Shown one piece after another: positions 37,006-45,672 of a DNA stretch of 45,672 nucleotides. The notes beneath the pieces were generated by a model. The model was given only the letters and a program-made list of their open reading frames with translations, did not search any database and was not told the origin of the DNA. This DNA comes from Gammaproteobacteria bacterium (lineage in GTDB: Bacteria; Pseudomonadota; Gammaproteobacteria; Pseudomonadales; Azotimanducaceae), in contig PBRQ01000101.1 in NCBI GenBank assembly GCA_002725995.1, positions 1-45,672 on the forward strand. The letters are read 5' to 3'. Position 1 is the stretch's first letter, and every line of letters starts with the position of its first letter. Made by a program: the position numbers and the translations under genes.

Positions 37006-39603
37006 ATGGACAGTCGCGAATTGCGCAAGGCATTTCTGGACTTTTTTGACGGCAAAGGACACGAGGTGGTGGAGTCGTCCTCGCTCGTTCCAGACAATGA
37101 TCCGACCCTGCTATTTACCAATGCAGGCATGGTCCAGTTCAAGGAAGCGCTGGCCCTGCGCGAAAATAGGGGCTATACGAGGGCCGTGACCTGCCAGCGC
37201 TGTGTTCGCGCAGGTGGAAAGCACAATGACCTCGACAATGTCGGTTATACCGCCCGGCATCATACTTTCTTTGAAATGCTGGGTAACTTCAGTTTCGGTG
37301 ACTATTTTAAGAAGGAGGCGATAGCCTATTCCTGGGAGTTTTTAACCCAGGTAGTAAAACTTCCACCTGAACGCCTGTGGGTAACGGTACACACCAGTGA
37401 TGATGAAGCGGAAGATATCTGGATAAATGATATCGGCTTTGACCCTGAACGAATTACCCGTTTGGGGGATGATGCCAATTTCTGGGCCATGGGTGATACC
37501 GGCCCTTGTGGGCCCTGCTCCGAGATTTTTTACGATCATGGCTCTGATGTGCCTGGTGGGCCACCCGGTTCAAAAGATGATGAACTGGATCGCTATGTGG
37601 AAATCTGGAATCTGGTCTTTACACAATTTGACCGAGCTGCTGATGGAACCCTCACGTCGCTGTCCAAGCCCTGCGTCGACACGGGTATGGGGCTCGAGCG
37701 ACTGGCGGCTGTCCTGCAAAACGTACAGAACAGCTATGACATTGATCTGTTTCAGGCTTTGATCCATAGGACAGCAGACCTGCTCAACTATAAGGATTTG
37801 GAGAGCCCTTCACTTAAGGTGATTGCGGATCATATTCGCGCCAGTGCCTTCCTGATTGCAGACGGCGTCGTACCATCTAATGAAGGACGTGGTTATGTCA
37901 TGCGTCGGATCATTCGCCGCGCACTTCGCCATGGGCACAAACTGCAGTCTACCGAACCCTTTTTTCACAGCCTGGTGGGCACACTGGTTGAACAGATGGG
38001 AGAAGCCTATCCATTGCTGGCCAGTACACAATCACAGATTGAACGTATTCTGCTAAAGGAAGAAGAGCAATTCGATCTAACCCTTGATCAGGGTATGAAG
38101 ATACTCGGTGAGGCGATCGGGCAATTGCAGGGCACGGAAATTCCGGGACAAGTAGTATTCAAACTTTATGACACCTACGGGTTCCCGGTTGACCTGACCG
38201 CAGATATAGCTAGGGAGAAAAACCTCAGCATTGACCTCCCCGGCTTTGATAAGGAAATGAATGCACAGCGAGCCAGAGCGCGAGAGGCTAGCAAGTTCAA
38301 TAGCGCCGATCTGGATAAACTGGACCTTTCCTACAAAACAGAATTTGTCGGCTATGAAACCCTCAAGGGTCAGGGTGAAGTACTTGCCTTATACCAGGGC
38401 CAGGAGAAGGTTGATGTGGTGCCAGTAGGTGGGGGTGCAATGATCGTCCTTGATAAGACACCATTTTATGGTGAGTCTGGTGGTCAGGTGGGCGATACAG
38501 GAAAGATGTTCGCCACCGGTTTGACCATAGAAGTGCTTGATACGATAAAGCAGGGAGAGACTTTTCTGCATTCAGGCAGGGTTATCGAGGGCGATCTCAA
38601 GACAGGTGCATCCCTTGATGCTGAAGTGGATAGCGGGTTGCGGGCCGCAACGGTCACAAATCATTCAGCGACTCACCTGCTACATGCAGCACTCAAAGAA
38701 GTGTTGGGTGAGCATGTGAATCAACGGGGCTCGCTCGTTGATCCGAATCACCTGCGTTTCGATTTCTCGCATTTTGAATCCCTGTCTCATGAGGAAGTGA
38801 GATCAATTGAGCGGCTTGTAAATGACCAGATTCGCCTCAATAGTGAAGTCAAGACCGAAATTATGCCCATCGAGGAAGCACGGGATAAGGGTGCAATGGC
38901 TCTGTTTGGTGAAAAATACTCCGCTGAGGTTCGTGTCCTGACCATGGGTGGTGGCTACTCAATCGAGCTCTGCGGTGGAACCCATGCCGGAAGAACGGGG
39001 GATATCGGTATATTCAGGGTTGTCTCCGAGCAGGGTATCGCCTCCGGGGTGAGGAGGATTGAGGGTATTACCGGGGCGGCAGCACTGGCGGGGATTGAAT
39101 CCCTGGAGGATTCAGCGGCTGAATCTGCGGAGCTGTTGAAATCCGATAAGGAAAACTACATTGAAAAGCTTCGTTTATTGATCAAGCAAAACCGGAAGTT
39201 TGAAAAGGAAATTTCGCAACTAAATATGAAATTGACCAGTGGCGCCGGTAATGATATGACGGAGATGGCAATTGACCTGGGTGAGGCCAAGCTGATTGTT
39301 AACCAACTGGATGGTGCTGATCCAAAAACATTGCCCGAAGTCCTGGACCGGCTAAAGAATAAACTGGGTACAGGCGTCGTTGTGCTTGGCAGCGTCAATG
39401 ACGGGAAGGTGTCTTTGATTGCAGGTGTGACGAAGGATCTCACGGGCAAGGTTAACGCCGGTGACTTGATTAACCATGTTGCCTCACAGGTAGGCGGCAA
39501 AGGTGGCGGTCGACCTGATATGGCGCGGGCCGGTGGCACCGATGCGGGTGCATTGCCGGCGGCATTGGACAGTGTTGTTGAGTTCGTAAAGAGCAGGCTT
39601 TAA
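37006..39603 (+). CDS. alaS: Alanyl-tRNA synthetase
   Basis: Charges tRNA-Ala. The 865 residues comprise a class II catalytic domain (LFTNAGMVQFKEAL; GYTRAVTCQRCVRAGGKHNDLDNVG; HHTFFEMLGNFSFGDYFK) and the tRNA-recognition domain. The editing domain has its zinc ligands in HSATHLLHAAL (HxxxH) and CGGTHAGRTGD (CxxxH). A C-terminal coiled coil and C-Ala domain end in GGKGGGRPDMARAGG. Its length is normal (E. coli 876). LysC follows after 10 bases, then csrA, the gammaproteobacterial alaS-lysC-csrA order. Confidence 0.98.
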   Translation: MDSRELRKAFLDFFDGKGHEVVESSSLVPDNDPTLLFTNAGMVQFKEALALRENRGYTRAVTCQRCVRAGGKHNDLDNVGYTARHHTFFEMLGNFSFGDYFKKEAIAYSWEFLTQVVKLPPERLWVTVHTSDDEAEDIWINDIGFDPERITRLGDDANFWAMGDTGPCGPCSEIFYDHGSDVPGGPPGSKDDELDRYVEIWNLVFTQFDRAADGTLTSLSKPCVDTGMGLERLAAVLQNVQNSYDIDLFQALIHRTADLLNYKDLESPSLKVIADHIRASAFLIADGVVPSNEGRGYVMRRIIRRALRHGHKLQSTEPFFHSLVGTLVEQMGEAYPLLASTQSQIERILLKEEEQFDLTLDQGMKILGEAIGQLQGTEIPGQVVFKLYDTYGFPVDLTADIAREKNLSIDLPGFDKEMNAQRARAREASKFNSADLDKLDLSYKTEFVGYETLKGQGEVLALYQGQEKVDVVPVGGGAMIVLDKTPFYGESGGQVGDTGKMFATGLTIEVLDTIKQGETFLHSGRVIEGDLKTGASLDAEVDSGLRAATVTNHSATHLLHAALKEVLGEHVNQRGSLVDPNHLRFDFSHFESLSHEEVRSIERLVNDQIRLNSEVKTEIMPIEEARDKGAMALFGEKYSAEVRVLTMGGGYSIELCGGTHAGRTGDIGIFRVVSEQGIASGVRRIEGITGAAALAGIESLEDSAAESAELLKSDKENYIEKLRLLIKQNRKFEKEISQLNMKLTSGAGNDMTEMAIDLGEAKLIVNQLDGADPKTLPEVLDRLKNKLGTGVVVLGSVNDGKVSLIAGVTKDLTGKVNAGDLINHVASQVGGKGGGRPDMARAGGTDAGALPAALDSVVEFVKSRL

Positions 39604-39613
39604 GGGTAGTCAT

Positions 39614-40852
39614 ATGTCACTATTGGTACAGAAATTTGGTGGAACTTCGGTGGCCTCGGTGGGTCACATCGAGCGGGTTGCCCGGCGTATTCTCAAATCT
39701 CGGAGCGAGGGGCATGATGTCGTGGTCGTTGTTTCAGCTATGGGTGATATGACTGATCGTCTGGATGACCTGGCCAGGGAAGTTGATTTCCATCAGCCGG
39801 AATCCAGGCGGGAACTCGATGTACTCCTGTCCACTGGGGAGCAGGTCACGATCTCACTATTGTCGATGGTACTGATGAAAATGGGCTGCAAAGCCAGGTC
39901 ATATACCGGTGGGCAGATCAGGATACGGACGGATTCGGCCTACACACGAGCAAGAATAGAAAAAATTGACACGGCCAAACTGCAAGCGGATATCGAATCA
40001 GGTGCGGTGGCAGTGGTTGCTGGTTTTCAGGGAGTGGATGACGAGGAGAATATTACGACCTTCGGGCGTGGTGGATCTGATACGACCGCGGTCGCTCTGG
40101 CAGCTGTGCTTAAAGCCGATGAATGTCAGATATACACTGATGTTGAAGGCGTTTTTACGACGGACCCGAGAGTCGTTGAAGGCGCTCGCTGCCTCGAAAA
40201 AATCACCTTTGAGGAGATGCTGGAACTGGCGAGCCTTGGCTCCGGGGTATTGCACTCAAGGGCGGTAGAGTTTGCCAGCAAGTACAAGGTACCTCTTAGA
40301 GTTCTCTCCACCTTTGAAGATTTACCGGGTACATTGATAACCAATGAGGAAATGGACATGGAACAACCAATAATCTCCGGCATCGCCTTTACCGGAGATG
40401 AAGCGAAACTAACTGTCCTGGGAGTTAAAGATGTACCCGGAATTGCCTCCAGAATACTTGGCCCCATCAGTGATGCCAATATCGAGGTCGATATGATCGT
40501 CCAGAATGTAGCAGATGACACGAGTACCGATTTCACTTTCACGGTTGGCCGGAAAGATTACGATGAGACAATGCAGATCCTCAAAAAAGTCAGCGATGAT
40601 ATTGGTGCGCGTGAGGTGTCTGGCAACAATAAAATTGCCAAGCTGTCCATGGTGGGCGTCGGCATGCGCTCTCATGCGGGTGTTGCGAGTAAGATGTTTC
40701 AGGTGCTGGCGGATGAATCCATTAATATTCTTATGATCTCGACTTCAGAAATCAAAATTTCGGTCGTTATATCGGAGAAGTATCTCGAACTCGCGGCAAG
40801 GGCGCTCCACTCGGCTTTTGATCTTGCTAATGACAATGGAAAACTTGCTTGA
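39614..40852 (+). CDS. lysC: Aspartate kinase (lysine/threonine-regulated, two ACT domains)
   Basis: First step of the aspartate pathway to lysine, threonine and methionine. The 412-residue protein opens with VQKFGGTSVASV and contains TTFGRGGSDTTAVALAA and YTDVEGVFTTDPRVV. The C-terminal part (from about 265) has two ACT domains, with VLGVKDVPGIASRI and LSMVGVGMRSHAGVASKMF, the site of feedback control by amino acids. Its homoserine branch feeds O-acetylhomoserine, the substrate of MetY encoded elsewhere in the window. It sits between alaS and csrA. Identification sure; the exact feedback effector is not. Confidence 0.97.
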   Translation: MSLLVQKFGGTSVASVGHIERVARRILKSRSEGHDVVVVVSAMGDMTDRLDDLAREVDFHQPESRRELDVLLSTGEQVTISLLSMVLMKMGCKARSYTGGQIRIRTDSAYTRARIEKIDTAKLQADIESGAVAVVAGFQGVDDEENITTFGRGGSDTTAVALAAVLKADECQIYTDVEGVFTTDPRVVEGARCLEKITFEEMLELASLGSGVLHSRAVEFASKYKVPLRVLSTFEDLPGTLITNEEMDMEQPIISGIAFTGDEAKLTVLGVKDVPGIASRILGPISDANIEVDMIVQNVADDTSTDFTFTVGRKDYDETMQILKKVSDDIGAREVSGNNKIAKLSMVGVGMRSHAGVASKMFQVLADESINILMISTSEIKISVVISEKYLELAARALHSAFDLANDNGKLA

Positions 40853-40884
40853 AAGCGATTTGGTAGTTAGTGTGTCAGGCATTA

Positions 40885-40914
40885 GGACATGGAAATGGAA
40901 GGGAGAATGGAATG
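40885..40914 (+). promoter_or_regulatory. csrA leader: five GGA motifs over the ribosome binding site
   Basis: GGA occurs at 40885, 40891, 40897, 40902 and 40909, in the 30 bases before and into the csrA ATG at 40912. The GGGAG at 40901-40905 is also the ribosome binding site. CsrA binds GGA and represses its own translation in E. coli by this layout, so autoregulation is likely. Motif count seen, control inferred. Confidence 0.6.
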
Positions 40915-41106
40915 CTGATACTAACCCGGCGGGTTGGCGAGACGCTTATGATTGGTGATGAAGTGACTGTTACAGTGCTCGGTGTCAAGGGAAACCAGGT
41001 CCGCATTGGTGTAAATGCACCGAGAGAAGTTGCTGTTCACCGGGAAGAGATATACCAACGAATTCAATCTGAGGATTCGGACGAAAACGACGAGGCTGAA
41101 CAATAG
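40912..41106 (+). CDS. csrA: Carbon storage regulator CsrA (RsmA)
   Basis: Global RNA-binding regulator that binds GGA motifs in mRNA leaders and is titrated by CsrB/RsmZ-type RNAs. The 64 residues from the ATG at 40912 are [48 protein letters not shown] plus an acidic tail; the key Leu4 and Arg44 (within [13 protein letters not shown]) are present. The open frame continues back to 40870 but lacks family sequence there. The tail is longer and more acidic ([11 protein letters not shown]) than E. coli. A tRNA-Ser often follows csrA; here it is gpsA, convergent. Confidence 0.98.
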   Translation: MLILTRRVGETLMIGDEVTVTVLGVKGNQVRIGVNAPREVAVHREEIYQRIQSEDSDENDEAEQ

Positions 41107-41138
41107 CGTGTGTTTCGCTGAATTGAATCGAATACTGA

Positions 41139-42140
41139 TCAATTGGGCTCTGATTCAGAGCCAATCCCTGCCCTGAGAAGATTGCGAAACGCTTTCCTGG
41201 CGTTGCTCTCGCCCTGCACAAGTTCAAACACCACGTCTGCTACGGGCATTTCGACCTCATATTCATTTGCCAGTGCTATTACGGCTGGGGCACTTTTTAC
41301 CCCTTCTGCAACCATGAACATGTTGGCGATAATTTCGTCGATTGTAAGACCTTTTCCCAGCTCATAGCCGACAGTGTGATTTCTACTCTGGGAGCTTGTG
41401 CAGGTTGCGACCAGGTCACCCATGCCGGCTAAGCCTGCAAAGGTTTGTGCGCTTGCGCCCATCGCCACGCCCAATCGCGTGATTTCCGCCAGTCCCCTGG
41501 TAATAATAGCTGATCGGGTATTGTCTCCAGCGCCCTGACCGTCTCCCATGCCTGCTGCAATAGCAATAATATTTTTCAATACGCCACCCAGTTCACAGCC
41601 GATGATATCGTTGTTTGTATAGACACGAAATAGGCTGCTGTGAAACAGCTTCTGTATGTCACTGACGATTATTTCATCCTCCATGGCCAGTACACTGGCG
41701 GCCGCATAGCCAGCAATGATTTCGCGTGCGAGATTTGGTCCGGTCAAGACTCCCCGTGGATGTTCGGGGAGTATCTCGCTAATTATTTCGGTCATTCGTT
41801 TTCGTGTTGATAATTCAAGGCCTTTGCACAGGCTAATTACCGGTACACAGGGGTTAACGAAGGGTTCGATATCCTTAAGGACGTCACGGAAGTGCTGAGA
41901 TGGAATGCCCATAACAAGGACCTCTGCGTCCACTACCGCCTCTTCAAGGTCGTTGGTTGCTATGAGTTTTGCTGGAAGTTTAGCATCCGGAAGATACTTT
42001 TCGTTCGTGTGACTTTCGTTTACCTCCAGAACAGTATTTTTGTCCCGGGCCCAGAGTATTGCAGGTGCATTACGAGAAACCAGTGAGGCAACCGTTGTGC
42101 CCCAGCTTCCGCCACCCAATATACATACTTGTGGTTTCAT
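41139..42140 (-). CDS. gpsA: Glycerol-3-phosphate dehydrogenase [NAD(P)+]
   Basis: Reduces dihydroxyacetone phosphate to sn-glycerol-3-phosphate for phospholipid synthesis. The 333 residues have the NAD(P)-binding CILGGGSWGTTVASL at the N-terminus and GPNLAREI. The catalytic Lys is in LGGVLKNIIAIAAG (near 193), and GDNTRSAIITRGLAEITRLG and FAGLAGMGDLVATCTS follow. It converges on csrA; the 32-base gap and gpsA 3' end contain a 7-bp hairpin (41146-41162) that lacks a T run on either strand, so it is not a clear terminator. Confidence 0.97.
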   Translation of the reverse strand: MKPQVCILGGGSWGTTVASLVSRNAPAILWARDKNTVLEVNESHTNEKYLPDAKLPAKLIATNDLEEAVVDAEVLVMGIPSQHFRDVLKDIEPFVNPCVPVISLCKGLELSTRKRMTEIISEILPEHPRGVLTGPNLAREIIAGYAAASVLAMEDEIIVSDIQKLFHSSLFRVYTNNDIIGCELGGVLKNIIAIAAGMGDGQGAGDNTRSAIITRGLAEITRLGVAMGASAQTFAGLAGMGDLVATCTSSQSRNHTVGYELGKGLTIDEIIANMFMVAEGVKSAPAVIALANEYEVEMPVADVVFELVQGESNARKAFRNLLRAGIGSESEPN

Positions 42141-42246
42141 AGCTTGTCATCTTACACATGTGATGGGTCTGAACAAGTTTGCGATACGATTCACAAGGAT
42201 TTAGATTTAGGCTGTATATAATTCTAAACGGAAGCAAAAAAATATA

Positions 42247-42791
42247 ATGGCGACAAAACACTACGACTGGGTAACTCATCACGCCCAAATACGTCCCGGT
42301 AAAGTTGCCATTGTTGATCTTGATAATAGCAGGGAGGTTAGCTACGGGCAGCTGGATCAGTGAGCAAGCCGGCTTGCGTCCTGGTTTCAAGCTAACGGTG
42401 TCGCTAAAGGGGATCGTGTAGCAGTTTTGCTGCTGAATTGCCCGAAGTTTTTCAAAATTCAATTTGCCTGCCGCTCAATTGGCGTCTTACAGCAAGGGGG
42501 CTGGAATATATTCTTGAAGACTCGTCGTCAACATTACTGATTTATGACACATCTCTCAGGGAAGTCGTCTCCTCTCTGGTAGATACCGGTGTCGTTAGTG
42601 ACACCCTGGAGGTGGACGCGGGAAATCAGACATCCCCCTATGAGGCAGCCATTGCCGATGCCCGCGAGTTGCTCCCCGTGAGTTATACCCATGATAATAT
42701 TTCAAAGATCATGTGCACATCGCTCCTGGCACCACGACCAAAGGGATGCGGGGGATATCCAGGGTTTCTGTATCTCGATAGAGACAAATAA
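42247..42791 (+). pseudogene. Acyl-CoA synthetase / AMP-dependent ligase, decayed
   Basis: The frame from the ATG at 42247 reads as the N-terminus of a fatty-acyl-CoA ligase (VSYGQLDQ), then TGA at 42361-42363, and continues ASRLASWFQANGVAKGDRVAVLLLNC. The TGA is in place of the Arg expected after QLD(E/Q), a one-base change from CGA. Around 42465 the frame shifts to LPLNWRLTARGLEYILEDSSSTLLIYD. Near 42720 the nucleotide-binding motif TSGTT..KG is broken by another shift (TS, then GTTTKGMRG in a second frame). Only about 180 of some 510 residues remain; the C-terminal domains are gone. The 117-residue frame at 42438-42791 is a piece of this and not a gene. Confidence 0.85.
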
Positions 42792-42883
42792 ATCTAATTC
42801 AACTTAGCAGAACTAATGATCGGGTCGATTCTAAGATAGAGATGTGAGAAGCTCATCGACCCTTAACTTGCATTACACACTCG

Positions 42884-44320
42884 ATGGTTTTCAGCTCTCC
42901 CACTTTTTTATTCCTCTTCCTACCAGTTTTGCTAATCGTCTACTTGCTTTCTCCCGGCAGGTTAAAAAACGTAGTTCTGCTTCTGGCGAGTTTGTTTTTT
43001 TATGCGTGGGGAGAAGGCTATTTCGTAATTGTAATGCTGGCATCCATCGTTGCTAACTTTATCTTTGGCATCGTAATTGAATCACGACGTTCAAGCCCCT
43101 TTGGGAAATGGCTTGTCGCTGCAGCTGTCGCTACAAATCTATGTCTTTTAATTAGCTATAAATACGCGAATTTCGTCGCAGACAATGTTTCTATAGTACT
43201 AGTGTGGGCCGGCTTACCTGAAATTGTACTTGCACCGGTGCACCTGCCAATAGGTATTTCGTTTTTCACCTTCCAGGCTATGTCCTACATTATTGATGTC
43301 TATCGCGGAACAAATCCCGCACAACGAAACCCAGTAGACCTAGCACTTTATATATCTCTGTTTCCGCAGCTGGTAGCGGGCCCTATCGTTCGTTATCACG
43401 ACATCGCGAAACAAATCGGTAATCGTGAAATTACTGCAGAAGACTTCTCAACAGGATCTCGGCGGTTTATCGCGGGCTTCGCAAAAAAAATGATCATCGC
43501 AAACCCCCTTGGGGAAATTGCCGATACCATCTTTGCGCTACCAGCCAGCGACATTTCCCCGGAGATCGCCTGGCTTGGAATAATCTGCTACACGCTGCAG
43601 ATTTATTTTGATTTTTCCGGGTATTCAGATATGGCAATTGGCTTGGGCAGAATGTTTGGCTTTAAATTTCTGGAAAATTTCAACTACCCGTATATCGCAT
43701 TATCGATCCAAGAGTTCTGGAGACGCTGGCACATCTCGCTATCAAATTGGTTTCGAGATTATTTATATATTCCGCTTGGTGGAAACCGCGTTAGCAATTT
43801 TAGAGTCTATTTTAACCTAGTGACTGTTTTTGTTCTTTGCGGTCTTTGGCATGGAGCAAGTTGGAACTTTTTGATTTGGGGCCTGATTCATGGTGCGTTC
43901 TTGGTTATCGAAAAACTTGGACTTGGCCGACTGCTTGACTATGCACCACGCTTTGTACGACATTTCTATGTGCTCCTTGTCGTGATATTGGCATGGGTAT
44001 TTTTCAGGGTTGAGACACTGCCTGATGCTGTCACTTTCCTGCAAGCTATGTTTGATTTAAGCGGTAATGAGAAGATGCATAGCGATATAGGGGTCCACTA
44101 CAACGACAGTGTTATCTTCGCCGTGATAATTGGCTGTCTTTTGTCGACCCCAGTCTTGCGATACTTGTCAGATAAGCTACTAGTCAAGTTACGCCGCATT
44201 TCAGGGATGAAGCTTATACTAGATGCTTCAACGATTGCCTGCTATGTGTCTGTCTTTTACTTGGCGATCACTTACTTGGCCGCTGGCACTTACAATCCCT
44301 TTATCTATTTTAGGTTCTGA
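42884..44320 (+). CDS. MBOAT-family O-acyltransferase, AlgI-like
   Basis: Polytopic membrane acyltransferase of 478 residues that moves acetyl groups across the inner membrane for O-acetylation of a secreted polysaccharide. It has the AlgI-type start SPTFLFLFLPV, FFYAWGEGYFVIV, and HLPIGISFFTFQAMSYIIDVYRG. Further marks are LFPQLVAGPIVRYHDI and NFNYPYIALSIQEFWRRWHISLSNWFRDYLYIPLGG. The catalytic His region is CGLWHGASWNF. The partner SGNH gene starts two bases after its stop. No alginate or other polymer genes are in the window, so the polymer could be alginate, cellulose or another EPS. Its codon use is more A/T-rich than its neighbours, suggesting transfer. Confidence 0.92.
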   Translation: MVFSSPTFLFLFLPVLLIVYLLSPGRLKNVVLLLASLFFYAWGEGYFVIVMLASIVANFIFGIVIESRRSSPFGKWLVAAAVATNLCLLISYKYANFVADNVSIVLVWAGLPEIVLAPVHLPIGISFFTFQAMSYIIDVYRGTNPAQRNPVDLALYISLFPQLVAGPIVRYHDIAKQIGNREITAEDFSTGSRRFIAGFAKKMIIANPLGEIADTIFALPASDISPEIAWLGIICYTLQIYFDFSGYSDMAIGLGRMFGFKFLENFNYPYIALSIQEFWRRWHISLSNWFRDYLYIPLGGNRVSNFRVYFNLVTVFVLCGLWHGASWNFLIWGLIHGAFLVIEKLGLGRLLDYAPRFVRHFYVLLVVILAWVFFRVETLPDAVTFLQAMFDLSGNEKMHSDIGVHYNDSVIFAVIIGCLLSTPVLRYLSDKLLVKLRRISGMKLILDASTIACYVSVFYLAITYLAAGTYNPFIYFRF

Positions 44321-44322
44321 AC

Positions 44323-45498
44323 ATGGTACAGCCTCTTTCTTCACTCGCTAACTGGGTTCTGAGCGTAGTATTTGTTTTCATGGTTGCTTTGCCTTTAATA
44401 CTCCAGCTCTCGAGCCTTGATCCGCAGGACACTAATGAAAATCGCGAGCCGGCTGGTATGCCGGATGCTTTTGAATGGGCTGCACCAAATACATTTTCAA
44501 AAGCGTTTGACGCCTACTACCAAGACCATTTTGGTTGGCGATCTGTGCTGATCAAGACGCACGCCAGATTTATGATCTTTTTTGGTATTTCGCCCTCAGA
44601 CAAGGTGCTTATCGGCTCCGATGGCTGGCTGTTCTATACAGGTAACAAGGTTGTCGAAAACTACCGTCGACTAAGGCCCTATAAGCGGTATCAGCTGGAA
44701 CGCACGAGACAGCACCTAGAAGCTAAGCGAGACTGGCTAAAAGCACGCGGCATCGACTATTTGTATGTCGTTGTACCTGATAAACACACAATCTACCCAC
44801 AGCATATACCAACCCGAATTACCACCAAACCAGAGCCCTCCAGACTAGATCAGTTAGTTGCCTATCTTGAAGAGAAGTCTGATTTCAAAATAGTTGATTT
44901 AAGGCAAGAAATGTTTGAGGCAAGGGACAGTCGAAGGCTTTACCACAAAACTGATACTCATTGGAATTTGCACGGTGCCAAGATCGGATATAACAAAATC
45001 GCTGAGTTACTTGAAGCGCGGCACCCACAGTTTTCACCAACAGCGGATGAGGACTTTGATTTTTATTGGGAGATAGGGGCGCGGGGTGATTTGGGCGATA
45101 TTATTGGAATTGAGGGGATGTACGAAGAAGAAAGAGTTCGGTACAAACCCGAATCGGGTTGGTGTTGGGAAAAGCTTGGTGAAGAAGTTTCAAAACCGCT
45201 TTTAGAACACCGAGGCGTGGTTACTGCTGCAGTGGGGTGCAAAACGGGCGAGCTTTCCGTACTGATGTTTAGAGACTCATACGGGCTTGCCCCCTTAAGT
45301 TTCATGAGACAAGACTTCAAGAGAATTGAACACGTGAGTCAAAAGTTTAGCCCTGAGATAGTTGAGGATTACCTCTCTAAACGTAAAACTGACGTCGTCA
45401 TTGAGCTTTACGTTGAGCGCCTGATGGTTAGGGTTGCGAGGCTGGAGGAGATTGAATGGCTCAAAGCTGATTCCTTAGCCTCTCAAGCAACACCTTAG
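44323..45498 (+). CDS. AlgJ/AlgX-type SGNH O-acetyltransferase
   Basis: Membrane-anchored periplasmic acetyltransferase of the AlgX/AlgJ SGNH-hydrolase-like family, 391 residues. An N-terminal membrane anchor (about 9-28) is followed by FGWRSVLIKTHARF, IGSDGWLFYTG, the catalytic D-x-H motif in KTDTHWNLHGAKIGY (near residue 215) and the Ser motif MFRDSYG (near 322). It would take the acetyl group passed by the MBOAT protein and place it on the polymer. Two bases separate it from the MBOAT gene, so the pair is an operon. A substrate cannot be assigned. Confidence 0.9.
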   Translation: MVQPLSSLANWVLSVVFVFMVALPLILQLSSLDPQDTNENREPAGMPDAFEWAAPNTFSKAFDAYYQDHFGWRSVLIKTHARFMIFFGISPSDKVLIGSDGWLFYTGNKVVENYRRLRPYKRYQLERTRQHLEAKRDWLKARGIDYLYVVVPDKHTIYPQHIPTRITTKPEPSRLDQLVAYLEEKSDFKIVDLRQEMFEARDSRRLYHKTDTHWNLHGAKIGYNKIAELLEARHPQFSPTADEDFDFYWEIGARGDLGDIIGIEGMYEEERVRYKPESGWCWEKLGEEVSKPLLEHRGVVTAAVGCKTGELSVLMFRDSYGLAPLSFMRQDFKRIEHVSQKFSPEIVEDYLSKRKTDVVIELYVERLMVRVARLEEIEWLKADSLASQATP

Positions 45499-45672
45499 GC
45501 GTTGCAAGTTGCTGAAGGCGATAAATCAGCACTTTCTCCTTGCTGCCTTTTAGCGGCTAGACAACTAGACAATATCATTGATCGTACAGTTAAATGCTGA
45601 CGCGGATTGATGGTTGCCGTCCTCGGCTTGAATTTATGTGAACCAACAAGTTTCATAGAAGGCAGATAGTCA

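Noticed and set aside
41107..41162. tRNA-Ser after csrA, or a terminator shared by csrA and gpsA
   Set aside because: No tRNA fold is present. The 41146-41162 hairpin (GGCTCTG/CAGAGCC) has no T run on either strand and lies inside the gpsA coding end.
42361..42363. TGA read as selenocysteine in the ligase frame
   Set aside because: The site is normally Arg, not Cys, one base from CGA, and the gene has other breaks; ordinary nonsense mutation is enough.
42070..42462. 130-residue minus-strand frame overlapping the gpsA start
   Set aside because: It runs antisense to the ligase remnant and into gpsA, with no ribosome binding site and no family signature.
42438..42791. 117-residue frame as an independent gene
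   Set aside because: It is an internal piece of the dead acyl-CoA ligase, starting after a frameshift and ending in a broken nucleotide-binding motif.

Overview
This window reads as chromosomal DNA of a Gram-negative gammaproteobacterium, probably a free-living, marine-type relative of the Pseudomonas/Alteromonas/Oceanospirillales breadth. The basis is gene order and family type: the run dnaE-tilS-pyrG-kdsA-eno-ftsB-ispD-ispF-truD-pcm-nlpD, then fdxA-mutS, recA-recX and alaS-lysC-csrA, is the gammaproteobacterial (especially Pseudomonas-like) order. KdsA implies LPS, and a LexA-type box sits at recA. The species cannot be named from sequence alone.

Layout. Bases 2-4039 hold the end of a cytochrome c maturation operon (ccmF, cut by the window edge, then ccmG, ccmH, ccmI). 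Bases 4134-17122 are accessory: a secreted serine hydrolase, a gamma-glutamyltransferase-like enzyme, a 98-residue protein of unknown function, an RND efflux pair, a broken DUF2235 lipase-like gene, metY, an alpha/beta hydrolase and a secreted type-B carboxylesterase. A decayed BCCT transporter remnant lies at 17123-17371. Bases 17687-31280 are a tightly packed housekeeping run, with many 4-base ATGA overlaps, covering replication, tRNA modification, CTP, KDO and isoprenoid synthesis, glycolysis, division and envelope. fdxA and mutS follow on the minus strand, then recA, recX, alaS, lysC and csrA on the plus strand, and gpsA on the minus strand. The right end carries a dead acyl-CoA ligase gene and an AlgI/AlgJ-type O-acetylation pair.

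The most interesting material is between genes. (1) Where Pseudomonas has rpoS and then rsmZ, between nlpD and fdxA, there is no rpoS. Instead a 140-base segment carries six GGA motifs, a 5' hairpin with ACGGA in its loop and a 13-bp terminator hairpin: a candidate CsrB/RsmZ-type RNA that would sequester CsrA. csrA itself lies 9 kb away and has five GGA motifs packed over its own ribosome binding site. (2) The 608-base recX-alaS gap has no gene but holds a chain of hairpins, led by a 25-bp stem whose only non-Watson-Crick pairs are four G-U pairs as read on the plus strand. It looks like an undescribed structured RNA or a REP-like element. (3) The otherwise conserved gene order lacks accA, surE and rpoS, with a DUF368 (PopT/UptA) gene inserted after pcm. 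Three decayed genes (DUF2235, BCCT, acyl-CoA ligase) suggest ongoing gene loss. (4) ispD ends in a 15-bp in-frame tandem repeat.

All names come from motifs and gene order read by eye; no database search was run.
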